A stretch of 64,000 nucleotides of DNA from Karalla daura. Taxonomy: Eukaryota > Chordata > Actinopteri > Chaetodontiformes > Leiognathidae. The position numbers and the translations under genes are program-made. The notes under the pieces were generated by a model that had not been told where the DNA came from, made no database searches, and was given only the letters and a program-made list of their open reading frames with translations. Where the stretch lies: positions 992,001 to 1,056,000 of the forward strand of contig JANZKI010000027.1 of NCBI GenBank assembly GCA_029224185.1, written 5' to 3'. Below are positions 38,301 through 50,447 of this stretch, in pieces. Numbering within the stretch: the first letter of the stretch is position 1; each line of letters starts with the position of its first letter.

Positions 38301-40404
38301 GTGCACGTATCAACAAACTTTTTCAAAGCCCTTTTCTCCGCAGTCTCCAATGCAGGGGTCTGTGAACAGGCTCAACTAAGCGTTCTAAACACTTTTCAGG
38401 CCTGTTGCTGCACTGCGTATGGGCCAATGGTGCACGAATCAACAAACTTTTTCAAAGCGCTTGTCCCCGCAGAATCCCATGCAGGGGGCTGCAAACAGGC
38501 TCAACTAAGCGTTCTAAACACTTTTCAAGCCTGTTGCTGCACTGCGTATGGGCAATGGTGCACGTATCAACAAACTTTTTCAAAGCGCTTGTCCCCGCAG
38601 AATCCCATGCAGGGGGCTGCAAACAGGCTCAACAAAGCATTCGAAACACTTTTCAAGCCTGTTGCTGCACTGCGTATGGGCCAATGGTGCATGTATCAAC
38701 AAACTTTTTCAAAGCGCTTTTCCCCGCAGTCTCCTATGCAGGGGGCTGTAAACAGGCTCAACTAAGCGTTCCAAACACTTTTCAGGCCTGTTGCTGCACT
38801 GCGTATGGGCCAATGGTGCACGTCTCAACAAGCTTTTTCAAAGCGCGTTTCCGCGCAGTCTCCGATGCAGGGGGCTGTAAACAGGCTCAACTCAGCGTTC
38901 TAAACACTTTTCAGGCCTGTTGCTGCACTGCGTATGGGCCAATGGTGCACGTATCAACAAACTTTTTCAATGTGTTTGTTCCCGCAGAATCCCATGCAGG
39001 GGGCTGTAAACAGGCTCAACTAAGCGTTCTAAACACTTTTCAGGCCTGTTGCTGCACTGCGTATGGGCCAATGGTGCATGTATCAAAAAACTTTTTCAAA
39101 GCGCTTTTCCCCGCAGTCTCCCATGCAGGGGGCTGCAAACAGGCTCAACTAAGCGTTCTAAACACTTTTCAAGCCTGTTGCTGCACTGCGTATGGGCAAT
39201 GGTGCACGTATCAACAAACTTTTTCAAAGCGCTTGTCCCCGCAGAATCCCATGCAGGGGGCTGCAAACAGGCTCAACAAAGCATTCGAAACACTTTTCAA
39301 GCCTGTTGCTGCACTGCGTATGGGCCAATGGTGCATGTATCAACAAACTTTTTCAAAGCGCTTTTCCCCGCAGTCTCCTATGCAGGGGGCTGTAAACAGG
39401 CTCAACTAAGCGTTCCAAACACTTTTCAGGCCTGTTGCTGCACTGCGTATGGGCCAATGGTGCACGTCTCAACAAACTTTTTCAAAGCGCGTTTCCGCGC
39501 AGTCTCCGATGCAGGGGGCTGTAAACAGGCTCAACTCAGCGTTCTAAACACTTTTCAGGCCTGTTGCTGCACTGCGTATGGGCCAATGGTGCACGTATCA
39601 ACAAACTTTTTCAATGTGTTTGTCCCCGCAGAATCCCATGCAGGGGGCTGTAAACAGGCTCAACTAAGCGTTCTAAACACTTTTCAGGCCTGTTGCTGCA
39701 CTGCGTATGGGCCAATGGTGCATGTATCAAAAAACTTTTTCAAAGCGCTTTTCCCCGCAGTCTCCTATGCAGGGGGCTGTAAACAAGCTCAACTAAGCGT
39801 TCTAAACACTTTTAAGGCCTGTTGCTGCACTGCGTATGGGCCAATGGTGCACGTATTAACAAACTTTTTTAAAGCGCTGTTCCCCGCAGTCTCCCATGCA
39901 GGGGGCTGCAAGCAGGCTCAACTAAGCATTCTAAACACTTTTCAGGCCTGTTGCTGCACTGCGTATGGGCCAATGGTGCACGTATCAACAAACTTTTTCA
40001 AAGCCCTTTTCCCCGCAGTCTCCAATGCAGGGGTCTGTCAACAGGCTCAACTCAGCGTCCTCAACACTTTTCAGGCCTGTTGCTGCACTGCGTGTGGGCC
40101 AATGGTGCACGTATCAACAAACTTTTTCAAAGCGCTTTTCCCCACAGTCTCCCATGCAGGGGGCTGTATGCAGGCTCAACTAAGCGTTCTAAACACTTTT
40201 CAGGCCTGTTGCTGCACTGCGTATGGGCCAATGGTGCACGTATCAACAAACTTTTTTAAAGCCCTTTTCCCCGCAGTCTCCCATGTAGGGGGCTGCAAAC
40301 AGGCCCAACTAAGCGTTCGAAACACTTTTCAAGCCTGTTGCTGCACTGCGTATGGGCAATGGTGCACGTATCAACAAACTTTTTCAAAGCGCTTGTCCCC
40401 GCAG
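32330..40404 (+). repeat. 60-unit higher-order block, copy 2 (about 8,075 bp, one extra unit)
   Basis: Anchors match copy 1 at +7,946 from 32413 to about 37690 and at +8,075 from about 38117 onward. The 129-bp step is one extra D unit near 37750-37890 (or its loss from copy 1). I noted by eye about a dozen base differences, for example CAACAATC (24909) against CAACAAAC, CTCACCGTCC (25861) against CTCAGCGTCC, GGCCAGTGG near 34375, CAACTTAGCG near 35673, and a TGA-creating change at 36414. Confidence 0.9.
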
Positions 40405-41320
40405 AATCCCATGCAGGGGGCTGCAAACAGGCTCAACAAAGCATTCGAAACACTTTTCAAGCCTGTTGCTGCACTGCGTATGGGCCAATGGTGCACGTCT
40501 CAACAAACTTTTTCAAAGCGCGTTTCCGCGCAGTCTCCGATGCAGGGGGCTGTAAACAGGCTCAACTAAGCGTTCTAAACACTTTTCAGGCCTGTTGCTG
40601 CACTGCGTATGGGCCAATGGTGCACGTATCAACAAACTTTTTCAATGCGTTTGTCCCCGCAGAATCCCATGCAGGGGGCTGTAAACAGGCTCAACTAAGC
40701 GTTCTAAACACTTTTCAGGCCTGTTGCTGCACTGCGTATGGGCCAATGGTGCATGTATCAAAAAACTTTTTCAAAGCGCTTTTCCCCGCAGTCTCCTATG
40801 CAGGTGGCTGTAAACAAGCTCAACTAAGCGTTCTAAACACTTTTAAGGCCTGTTGCTGCACTGCGTATGGGCCAATGGTGCACGTATTAACAAACTTTTT
40901 TAAAGCGCTGTTTCCCGCAGTCTCCCATGCAGGGGGCTGCAAGCAGGCTCAACTAAGCATTCTAAACACTTTTCAGGCCTGTTGCTGCACTGCGTATGGG
41001 CCAATGGTGCACGTATCAACAAACTTTTTCAAAGCCCTTTTCCCCGCAGTCTCCAATGCAGGGGTCTGTCAACAGGCTCAACTCAGCGTCCTCAACACTT
41101 TTCAGGCCTGTTGCTGCACTGCGTGTGGGCCAATGGTGCACGTATCAACAAACTTTTTCAAAGCGCTTTTCCCCACAGTCTCCCATGCAGGGGGCTGTAT
41201 GCAGGCTCAACTAAGCGTTCTAAACACTTTTCAGGCCTGTTGCTGCACTGCGTATGGGCCAATGGTGCACGTATCAACAAACTTTTTTAAAGCCCTTTTC
41301 CCCGCAGTCTCCAATGTAGG
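39192..41320 (+). repeat. Nine-unit duplication with one unit skipped, at the end of the 60-unit block
   Basis: The deleted-base unit at 39192 recurs at 40352 (offset 1,160). From about 39450 onward the offset is 1,031, one unit less, so the second copy lacks the GCATGTATCAACAAAC unit. Shared markers are GTATTAACAAAC, the GTCAACAGGCTCAACTCAGC unit and the CTGTATGCAGG unit. Private changes CAGGTGGCTG near 40802 and GCTGTTTCCC near 40908 mark the second copy. Confidence 0.78.
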
Positions 41321-44300
41321 GGGCTGCAAACAGGCCCAACTAAGCGTTCGAAACACTTTTCAGGCCTGTTGCTGCACTGCGTGTGGGCCAATGGTGCACG
41401 TATCAACAAACTTTTTCAAAGCGCTTTTCCCCACAGTCTCCCATGCAGGGGGCTGTAAACAAGCTCAACTAAGCGTTCTAAACACTTTTCAGGCCTGTTG
41501 CTGCACTGCGTATGGGCCAATGGTGCACGTATCAACAAACTTTTTTAAAGCCCTTTTCCCCGCAGTCTCCAATGCAGGGGTCTGTAAACAGGCTCAACTA
41601 AGCGTTCTAAACACTTTTCAGGCCTGTTGCTGCACTGCGTATGGGCCAATGGTAAACGTATCAACAAACTTTTTCAAAGCGCTTTTCCCCGCAGTCTCCC
41701 ATGCAGGGGGCTGGAAGAAGGCTAGATAAAGCGTTCTAAACACTTTTCAGGCCTGTTGCTGCACTGCGTATGGGCCAATGGTGCACGTATCAACAACCTT
41801 TTTCAAAGCGCTTTTGCCCGCAGTCTCCTATGCAGGGGGCTGTAAACAGGCTCAACTACGCGTTCCAAACACTTTTCAGGCCTGTTGCTGCACTGCGTAT
41901 GGGCCAATGGTGCACGAATCAACAAACTTTTTTGTTTGTTTTTGTTTGTCAACAAACTTTTTCAAAGCGCTTGTCCCTGCAGTCTCCTATGCAGGGGGCT
42001 GCAAACAGGCTCAACTATGCGTCCTAAACACTTTTCAGGCCTGTTGCTGCACTGCGTATGGGCCAATGGTGCACATATCAACAAACTTTTTCAAAGCGCT
42101 TTTCCCCGCAGTCTCCCATGCAGGGGGCTGTAAACAGGCTCAACTAAGCGTTCTAAACACTTTTCAGGCCTGTTGCTGCACTGCGTATGGGCCAATGGTA
42201 AACGTATCAACAAACTTTTTCAAAGCGCTTTTCCCCGCAGTCTCCCATGCAGGGGGCTGGAAGCAGGCTCAACAAAGCGTTCTAAACACTTTTCAGGCCT
42301 GTTGCTGCACTGCGTATGGGCCAATGGTGCACGTATCAACAACCTTTTTCAAAGCGCTTTTCCCCGCAGTTTCACATGCAGGGGGCTGTAAACAGGCTCA
42401 ACTAAGCATTCCAAACACTTTTCAGGCCTTTTGCTGCACTGCGTATGGGCCAATGGTGCACGAATCAACAAACTTTTTTGTTTGTTTTTGTTTGTCAACA
42501 AACTTTTTCAAAGCGCTTGTCCCTGCAGTCTCCTATGCAGGGGGCTGCAAACAGGCTCAACTATGCGTCCTAAACACTTTTCAGGCCTGTTGCTGCACTG
42601 CGTATGGGCCAATGGTGCACGTCTCAACAAACTTTTTCAAAGCGCGTTTCCGCGCAGTCTCCGATGCAGGGGGCTGTAAACAGGCTCAACTAAGCGTTCT
42701 AAACACTTTTCAGGCCTGTTGCTGCACTGCGTATGGGCCAATGGTGCACGTATCAACAAACTTTTTCAATGCGTTTGTCGCCGCAGAATCCCATGCAGGG
42801 GGCTGGAAGCAGGCTCAACAAAGCGTTCTAAACACTTTTCAGGCCTGTTGCTGCACTGCGTATGGGCCAATGGTGCACGCATCAACAACCTTTTTCAAAG
42901 CGCTTTTCCCCGCAGTCTCCTATGCAGGGGGCTGTAAACGGGCTCAACTAAGCGTTCCAAACACTTTTCAGGCCTGTTGCTGCACTGCGTATGGGCCAAT
43001 GGTGCACGAATCAACAAACTTTTTTGTTTGTTTTTGTTTGTCAACAAACTTTTTCAAAGCGCTTGTCCCTGCAGTCTCCTATGCAGGGGGCTGCAAACAG
43101 GCTCAACTATGCGTCCTAAACACTTTTCAGGCCTGTTGCTGCACTGCGTATGGGCCAATGGTGCACGTATCAACAAACTTTTTCAAAGCGCTTTTCCCCG
43201 CAGTCTCCAATGCAGGGGTCTGTGAACAGGCTCAACTAAGCGTTCTAAACACTTTTCAGGCCTGTTGCTGCACTGCGTATGGGCCAATGGTGCACGTATC
43301 AACAAACTTTTTCAAAGCCCTTTTCCCCGCAGTCTCCTATGCAGTGGGCTGCAAACAGGCTCAACTATGCGTCCTAAACACTTTTCAGGCCTGTTGCTGC
43401 ACTGCGTATGGGCCAATGGTGCACGTATCAACAAACTTTTTCAAAGCGCTTTTCCCCGCAGTCTCCCATGCAGGGGGCTGTAAACAGGCTCAACTAAGCG
43501 TTCTAAACACTTTTCAGGCCTGTTGCTGCACTGCGTATGGGCCAATGGTAAACGTCTCAACAAACTTTTTCAAAGCGTGTTTCCGCGCAGTCTCCGATGC
43601 AGGGGGCTGTAAACAGGCTCAACTAAGCGTTCTAAACACTTTTCAGGCCTGTTGCTGCACTGCGTATGGGCCAATGGTGCACGTATCAACAAACTTTTTC
43701 AAAGCGCTTTTCCCCGCAGTCTCCCATGCAGGGGGCTGTAAACAGGCTCAACTAAGCGTTCTAAACACTTTTCAGGCCTGTTGCTGCACTGCGTATGGGC
43801 CAATGGTAAAGGTCTCAACAAACTTTTTCAAAGCGTGTTTCCGCGCAGTCTCCGATGCAGGGGGCTGTAAACAGGCTCAACTAAGCGTTCTAAACACTTT
43901 TCAGGCCTGTTGCTGCACTGCGTATGGGCCAATAGTTCACGTATCAACAAACTTTTTCAAAGCGTTTGTCCCCGCAGAATCCCATGCAGGGGGCTGTAAA
44001 CAGGCTCAACTAAGCGTTCTAAACACTTTTCAGGCCTGTTGCTGCACTGCGTATGGGCCAATGGTGCATGTATCAAAAAACTTTTTCAAAGCGCTTTTCC
44101 CCGCAGTCTCCTATGCAGGGGGCTGTAAACAAGCTCAACTAAGCGTTCTAAACACTTTTCAGGCCTGTTGCTGCACTGCGTATGGGCCAATGGTGCACGC
44201 ATCAACAAACTTTTTCAAAGCCCTTTTCCCCGCAGTCTCCAATGCAGGGGTCTGTCAACATGCTCAACTCAGCGTCCTAAACACTTTTCAGGCCTGTTGC

Positions 44301-46610
44301 TGCACTGCGTATGGGCCAATGGTGCACGTATCAACAAACTTTTTCAAAGTGCTTTTCCCCGCAGTCTCCCATGCAGGGGGCTGTATGCAGGCTCAACTAA
44401 GCGTTCTAAACACTTTTCAAGCCTGTTGCTGCACTGCGTATGGGCAATGGTGCACGTATCAACAAAATTTTTCAAAGCGCTTGTCCCCGCAGAATCCCAT
44501 GCAGGGGGCTGCAAACAGGCTCAACAAAGCATTCGAAACACTTTTCAAGCCTGTTGCTGCACTGCGTATGGGCCAATGGTGCATGTATCAACAAACTTTT
44601 TCAAAGCGCTTTTCCCCGCAGTCTCCTATGCAGGGGGCTGTAAACAGGCTCAACTAAGCGTTCTAAACACTTTTCAGGCCTGTTGCTGCACTGCGTATGG
44701 GCCAATGGCGCACGTAACAACAAACTTTTTCAAAGCGCTTTTCCCCGCAGTCTCCGATGCAGGGGACTGTAAACAGGCTCAACTAAGCGTTCTGAACACT
44801 TGTCAGGCCTGTTGCTGCACTGCGTATGGGCCAATGGTGCACGTTTCAACAAACTTTTCAAAGCGCTTGTCCCCACTGTGTCCTATGCAGGGGGCTATAA
44901 ACAGGCTCAACTAAGCGTTCTAAACACTTTTCAGGCCTGTTGCTGCACTGCGTGTGGGCCAATGGTGCACGTATCAACAACCTTTTTCAAAGCGCTTTTC
45001 CCCGCAGTCTCCTATGCAGGGGGCTGTAAACAGGCTCAACTAAGCGTTCCAAACACTTTTCAGGCCTGTTGCTGCACTGCATATGGGCCAATGGTGCACG
45101 AATCAACAAACTTTTTTGTTTGTTTTTGTTTGTCAACAAACTTTTTCAAAGCGCTTGTCCCTGCAGTCTCCTATGCAGGGGGCTGCAAACAGGCTCAACT
45201 ATGCGTCCTAAACACTTTTCAGGCCTGTTGCTGCACTGCGTATGGGCCAATGGTGCACGTATCAACAAACTTTTTCAAAGCGCTTTTCCCCGCAGTCTCC
45301 CATGCAGGGGGCTGTAAACAGGCTCAACTAAGCGTTCTAAACACTTTTCAGGCCTGTTGCTGCACTGCGTATGGGCCAATGGTGCATGTATCAAAAAACT
45401 TTTTCAAAGCGCTTTTCCCCGCAGTCTCCTATGCAGGGGGCTGTAAACAAGCTCAACTAAGCGTTCTAAACACTTTTCAGGCCTGTTGCTGCACTGCGTA
45501 TGGGCCAATGGTGCACGCATCAACAAACTTTTTCAAAGCGTTTGTCCCCGCAGAATCCCATGCAGGGGGCTGTAAACAGGCTCAACTAAGCGTTCTAAAC
45601 ACTTTTCAGGCCTGTTGCTGCACTGCGTATGGGCCAATGGTGCATGTATCAACAAACTTTTTCAAAGCGCTTTTCCCCGCAGTCTCCTATGCAGGGGGCT
45701 GTAAACAAGCTCAACTAAGCGTTCTAAACACTTTTAAGGCCTGTTGCTGCACTGCGTGTGGGCCAATGGTGCACGTATCAACAAACTTTTTCAAAGCGCT
45801 TGTCCCCGCAGAATCCCATGTAGGGGGCTGCAAACAGGCTCAACTAAGCGTTCGAAACACTTTTCAGGCCTGTTGCTGCACTGCGTATGGGCCAATGGTG
45901 CACGAATCAACAAACTCTTTTGTTTGTTTTTGTTTGTCAACAAACTTTTTCAAAGCGCTTGTCCCTGCAGTCTCCTATGCAGGGGGCTGCAAAGAGGCTC
46001 AACTATGCGTCCTAAACACTTTTCAGGCCTGTTGCTGCACTGCGTATGGGCCAATGGTGCACGTATCAACAAACTTTTTCAAAGCGCTTTTCCCCACAGT
46101 CTCCCATGCAGGGGGCTGTAAACAGGCTCAACTAAGCGTTCTAAACACTTTTCAGGCCTGTTGCTGCACTGCGTATGGGCCAATGGTAAACGTATCAACA
46201 AACTTTTTCAAAGCGCTTTTCCCCGCAGTCCCCCATGCAGGGGGCTGGAAGCAGGCTCAACAAAGCGTTCTAAACACTTTTCAGGCCTGTTGCTGCACTG
46301 CGTATGGGCCAATGGTGCACGTATAAACAACCTTTTTCAAAGCGCTGTTCCCCGCAGTCTCCGATGCAGGGGGCTGTAAACAGGCTCAACTAAGCGTTCT
46401 AAACACTTTTCAGGCCTGTTGCTGCACTGCGTGTGGGCCAATGGTGCACGTATCAACAAACTTTTTCAAAGCGGTTTTCCCCGCAGTCTCCCATGCAGGG
46501 GGCTGTAAACAGGCTCAACTAAGCGTTCTAAACACTTTTCAGGCCTTTTGCTGCACTGCGTATGGGCCAATGGTGCACGTATCAACAACCTTTTTCAAAG
46601 CGGTTTAACC
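40405..46610 (+). repeat. Mixed domain with the most diverged monomers
   Basis: Long units are at 41885, 42431, 42977, 45069 and 45873. 43523-43780 and 43781-44038 hold two similar GGTAAACGTCTC / GGTAAAGGTCTC units with GCGTGTTTCC. The units around 44690-44930 carry several changes each: GGCGCACGTAACAAC, CAGGGGACTG, TTCTGAACACTTGTC, a lost T in AACTTTTCAAAG, CCCCACTGTGTCC and GGCTATAAACAGG. Domain markers of both flanks meet here. Confidence 0.75.
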
Positions 46611-46835
46611 CGCAGTCTCCCATGCAGGGGGCTGTAAACAGGCTCAACTAAGCGTTCTAAACACTTTTCAGGCCTTTTGCTGCACTGCGTATGGGCCGAT
46701 GGTGCACGAATCAACAAACTTTTTTGTTTGTTTTTGTTTGTCAACAAACTTTTTCAAAGCGCTTGTCCCTGCAGTCTCCTATGCAGGGGGCTGCAAACAG
46801 GCTCAACTATGCGTCCTAAACACTTTTCAGGTCTG

Positions 46836-49800
46836 TTGCTGCACTGCGTATGGGCCAATGGTGCACGTATCAACAAACTTTTTCAAAGCGCTTTTCCCCG
46901 CAGTCTCCCATGCAGGGGGCTGTAAACAGGCTCAACTAAGCGTTCTAAACACTTTTCAGGCCTGTTGCTGCACTGCGTATGGGCCAATGGTAAACGTCTC
47001 AACAAACTTTTTCAAAGCGCTTTTCCCCGCAGTCTCAAATGCAGGGGGCTGGAAGCAGGCTCAACAAAGCGTTCTAAAGACTTTTCAGGCCTGTTGCTGC
47101 ACTGCGTATGGGCCAATGGTGCACGTATCAACAACCTTTTTCAAAGCGCTTTTCCCCGCAGTCTCCTATGCAGGGGGCTGTAAACAGGCTCAACTAAGCG
47201 TTCTAAACACTTTTCAGGCCTGTTGCTGCACTGCGTATGGGCCAATGGTGCACGTCTCAACAAACTTTTTCAAAGCGCGTTTCCGCGCAGTCTCCGATGC
47301 AGGGGGCTGTAAACAGGCTCAACTAAGCGTTCTAAACACTTTTCAGGCCTGTTGCTGCACTGCGTATGGGCCAATGGTGCACGTATCAACAAACTTTTTC
47401 AAAGCGTTTGTCCCCGCAGAATCCCATGCAGGGGGCTGTAAACAGGCTCAACTAAGCGTTCTAAACACTTTTCAGGCCTGCTGCTGCACTGCGTATGGGC
47501 CAATGGTGCATGTATCAAAAAACTTTTTCAAAGTGCTTTTCCCCGCAGTCTCCCATGCAGGGGGCTGCAAGCAGGCTCAACTAAGCATTCTAAACATTTT
47601 TCAGGCCTGTTGCTGCACTGCGTATGGGCCAATGGTGCACGTCTCAACAAACTTTTTCAAAGAGCGTTTCCGCGCAGTCTCCGATGCAGGGGGCTGTAAA
47701 CAGGCTCAACTAAGCGTTCTAAACACTTTTCAGGCCTGTTGCTGCACTGCGTATGGGCCAATGGTGCACGTATCAACAAACTTTTTCAAAGCGTTTGTCC
47801 ACGCAGAATCCCATGCAGGGGGCTGTAAACAGGCTCAACTAAGCGTTCTAAACACTTTTCAGGCCTGTTGCTGCACTGCGTATGGGCCAATGGTAAACGT
47901 CTCAACAAACTTTTTCAAAGCGCTTTTCCCCGCAGTCTCCCATGCAGGGGGCTGGAAGCAGGCTCAACAAAGCGTTCTAAAGACTTTTCAGGCCTGTTGC
48001 TGCACTGCGTATGGGCCAATGGTGCACGTATCAACAACCTTTTTCAAAGCGCTTTTCCCCGCAGTCTCCTATGCAGGGGGCTGTAAACAGGCTCAACTAA
48101 GCGTTCTAAACACTTTTCAGGCCTGTTGCTGCACTGCGTATGGGCCAATGGTGCACGTATCAACAAACTTTTTCAAAGCGTTTGTCCCCGCAGAATCCCA
48201 TGCAGGGGGCTGTAAACAGGCTCAACTAAGCGTTCTAAACACTTTTCAGGCCTGTTGCTGCACTGCGTATGGGCCAACGGTAAACGTCTCAACAAACTTT
48301 TTCAAAGCGCTTTTCCCCGCAGTCTCCCATGCAGGGGGCTGGAAGCAGGCTCAACAAAGCGTTCTAAAGACTTTTCAGGCCTGTTGCTGCACTGCGTATG
48401 GGCCAATGGTGCACGTATCAACAACCTTTTTCAAAGCGCTTTTCCCCGCAGTCTCCTATGCAGGGGGCTGTAAACAGGCTCAACTAAGCGTTCTAAACAC
48501 TTTTCAGGCCTGTTGCTGCACTGCGTATGGGCCAATGGTGCACGTATCAACAAACTTTTTCAAAGCGTTTGTCCCCGCAGAATCCCATGCAGGGGGCTGT
48601 AAACAGGCTCAACTAAGCGTTCTAAACACTTTTCAGGCCTGTTGCTGCACTGCGTATGGGCCAATGGTGCACGTCTCAACAAACTTTTTCAAAGCGCGTT
48701 TCCGCGCAGTCTCCGATGCAGGGGGCTGTAAACAGGCTCAACTAAGCGTTCTAAACACTTTTCAGGCCTGTTGCTGCACTGCGTATGGGCCAATGGTGCA
48801 CGTATCAACAAACTTTTTCAAAGCGCGTTTCCGCGCAGTCTTCGATGCAGGGGGCTGTAAACAGGCTCAACTAAGCGTTCTAAACACTTTTCAGGCCTGT
48901 TGCTGCACTGCGTATGGGCCAATGGTGCACGTATCAACAAACTTTTTCAAAGCGTTTTTCCACGCAGAATCCCATGCAGGGGGCTGTAAACAGGCTCAAC
49001 TAAGCGTTCTAAACACTTTTCAGGCCTGTTGCTGCACTGCGTATGGGCCAATGGTAAACGTCTCAACAAACTTTTTCAAAGCGCTTTTCCCCGCAGTCTC
49101 CCATGCAGGGGGCTGGAAGCAGGCTCAACAAAGCGTTCTAAAGACTTTTCAGGCCTGTTGCTGCACTGCGTATGGGCCAATGGTGCACGTATCAACAACC
49201 TTTTTCAAAGCGCTTTTCCCCGCAGTCTCCTATGCAGGGGGCTGTAAACAGGCTCAACTAAGCGTTCTAAACACTTTTCAGGCCTGTTGCTGCACTGCGT
49301 ATGGGCCAATGGTGCACGTATCAACAAACTTTTTCAAAGCGTTTGTCCCCGCAGAATCCCATGCAGGGGGCTGTAAACAGGCTCAACTAAGCGTTCTAAA
49401 CACTTTTCAGGCCTGTTGCTGCACTGCGTATGGGCCAATGGTGCACGTCTCAACAAACTTTTTCAAAGCGCGTTTCCGCGCAGTCTCCGATGCAGGGGGC
49501 TGTAAACAGGCTCAACTAAGCGTTCTAAACACTTTTCAGGCCTGTTGCTGCACTGCGTATGGGCCAATGGTGCACGTATCAACAAACTTTTTCAAAGCGT
49601 TTGTCCCCGCAGAATCCCATGCAGGGGGCTGTAAACAGGCTCAACTAAGCGTTCTAAACACTTTTCAGGCCTGTTGCTGCACTGCGTATGGGCCAATGGT
49701 GCATGTATCAAAAAACTTTTTCAAAGTGCTTTTCCCCGCAGTCTCCCATGCAGGGGGCTGCAAGCAGGCTCAACTAAGCATTCTAAACATTTTTCAGGCC

Positions 49801-50447
49801 TGTTGCTGCACTGCGTATGGGCCAATGGTGCACGTCTCAACAAACTTTTTCAAAGCGCGTTTCCGCGCAGTCTCCGATGCAGGGGGCTGTAAACAGGCTC
49901 AACTAAGCGTTCTAAACACTTTTCAGGCCTGTTGCTGCACTGCGTATGGGCCAATGGTGCACGTATCAACAAACTTTTTCAAAGCGTTTGTCCCCGCAGA
50001 ATCCCATGCAGGGGGCTGTAAACAGGCTCAACTAAGCGTTCTAAACACTTTTCAGGCCTGTTGCTGCACTGCGTATGGGCCAATGGTGCATGTATCAAAA
50101 AACTTTTTCAAAGCGCTTTTCCCCGCAGTCTCCCATGCAGGGGGCTGTATGCAGGCTCAACTAAGTGTTCTAAACACTTTTCAGGCCTGTTTCTGCACTG
50201 CGTATGGGCCAATGGTGCACGTATCAACAAACTTTTTCAAAGCCCTTTTCCCCACAGTCTCCAATGCATGGGTCTGTGAACAGGCTCAACTAAGCGTTCT
50301 AAACACTTTTCAGGCCTGTTACTGCACTGCGTATGGGCCAATGGTGCACGAATCAACAAACTTTTTCAAAGCGCTTGTCCCCGCAGAATCCCATGTAGGG
50401 GGCTGCAAACAGGCTCAACTAAGCGTTCGAAACACTTTTCAGGCCTG
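46836..50447 (+). repeat. 3.6-kb stretch of short monomers only
   Basis: No long unit lies between anchors 46677 and 50448 (3,771 bp = 29 x 129 + 30). The stretch is built from W, Y, D, E and K units in repeating orders. The trimer W-Y-E at 47868-48254 is directly duplicated at 48255-48641 (387 bp) with a single noted change (CCAACGGTAAAC). W units here carry linked changes GTAAACGTCTC and CTAAAGACTTTT. Confidence 0.83.
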
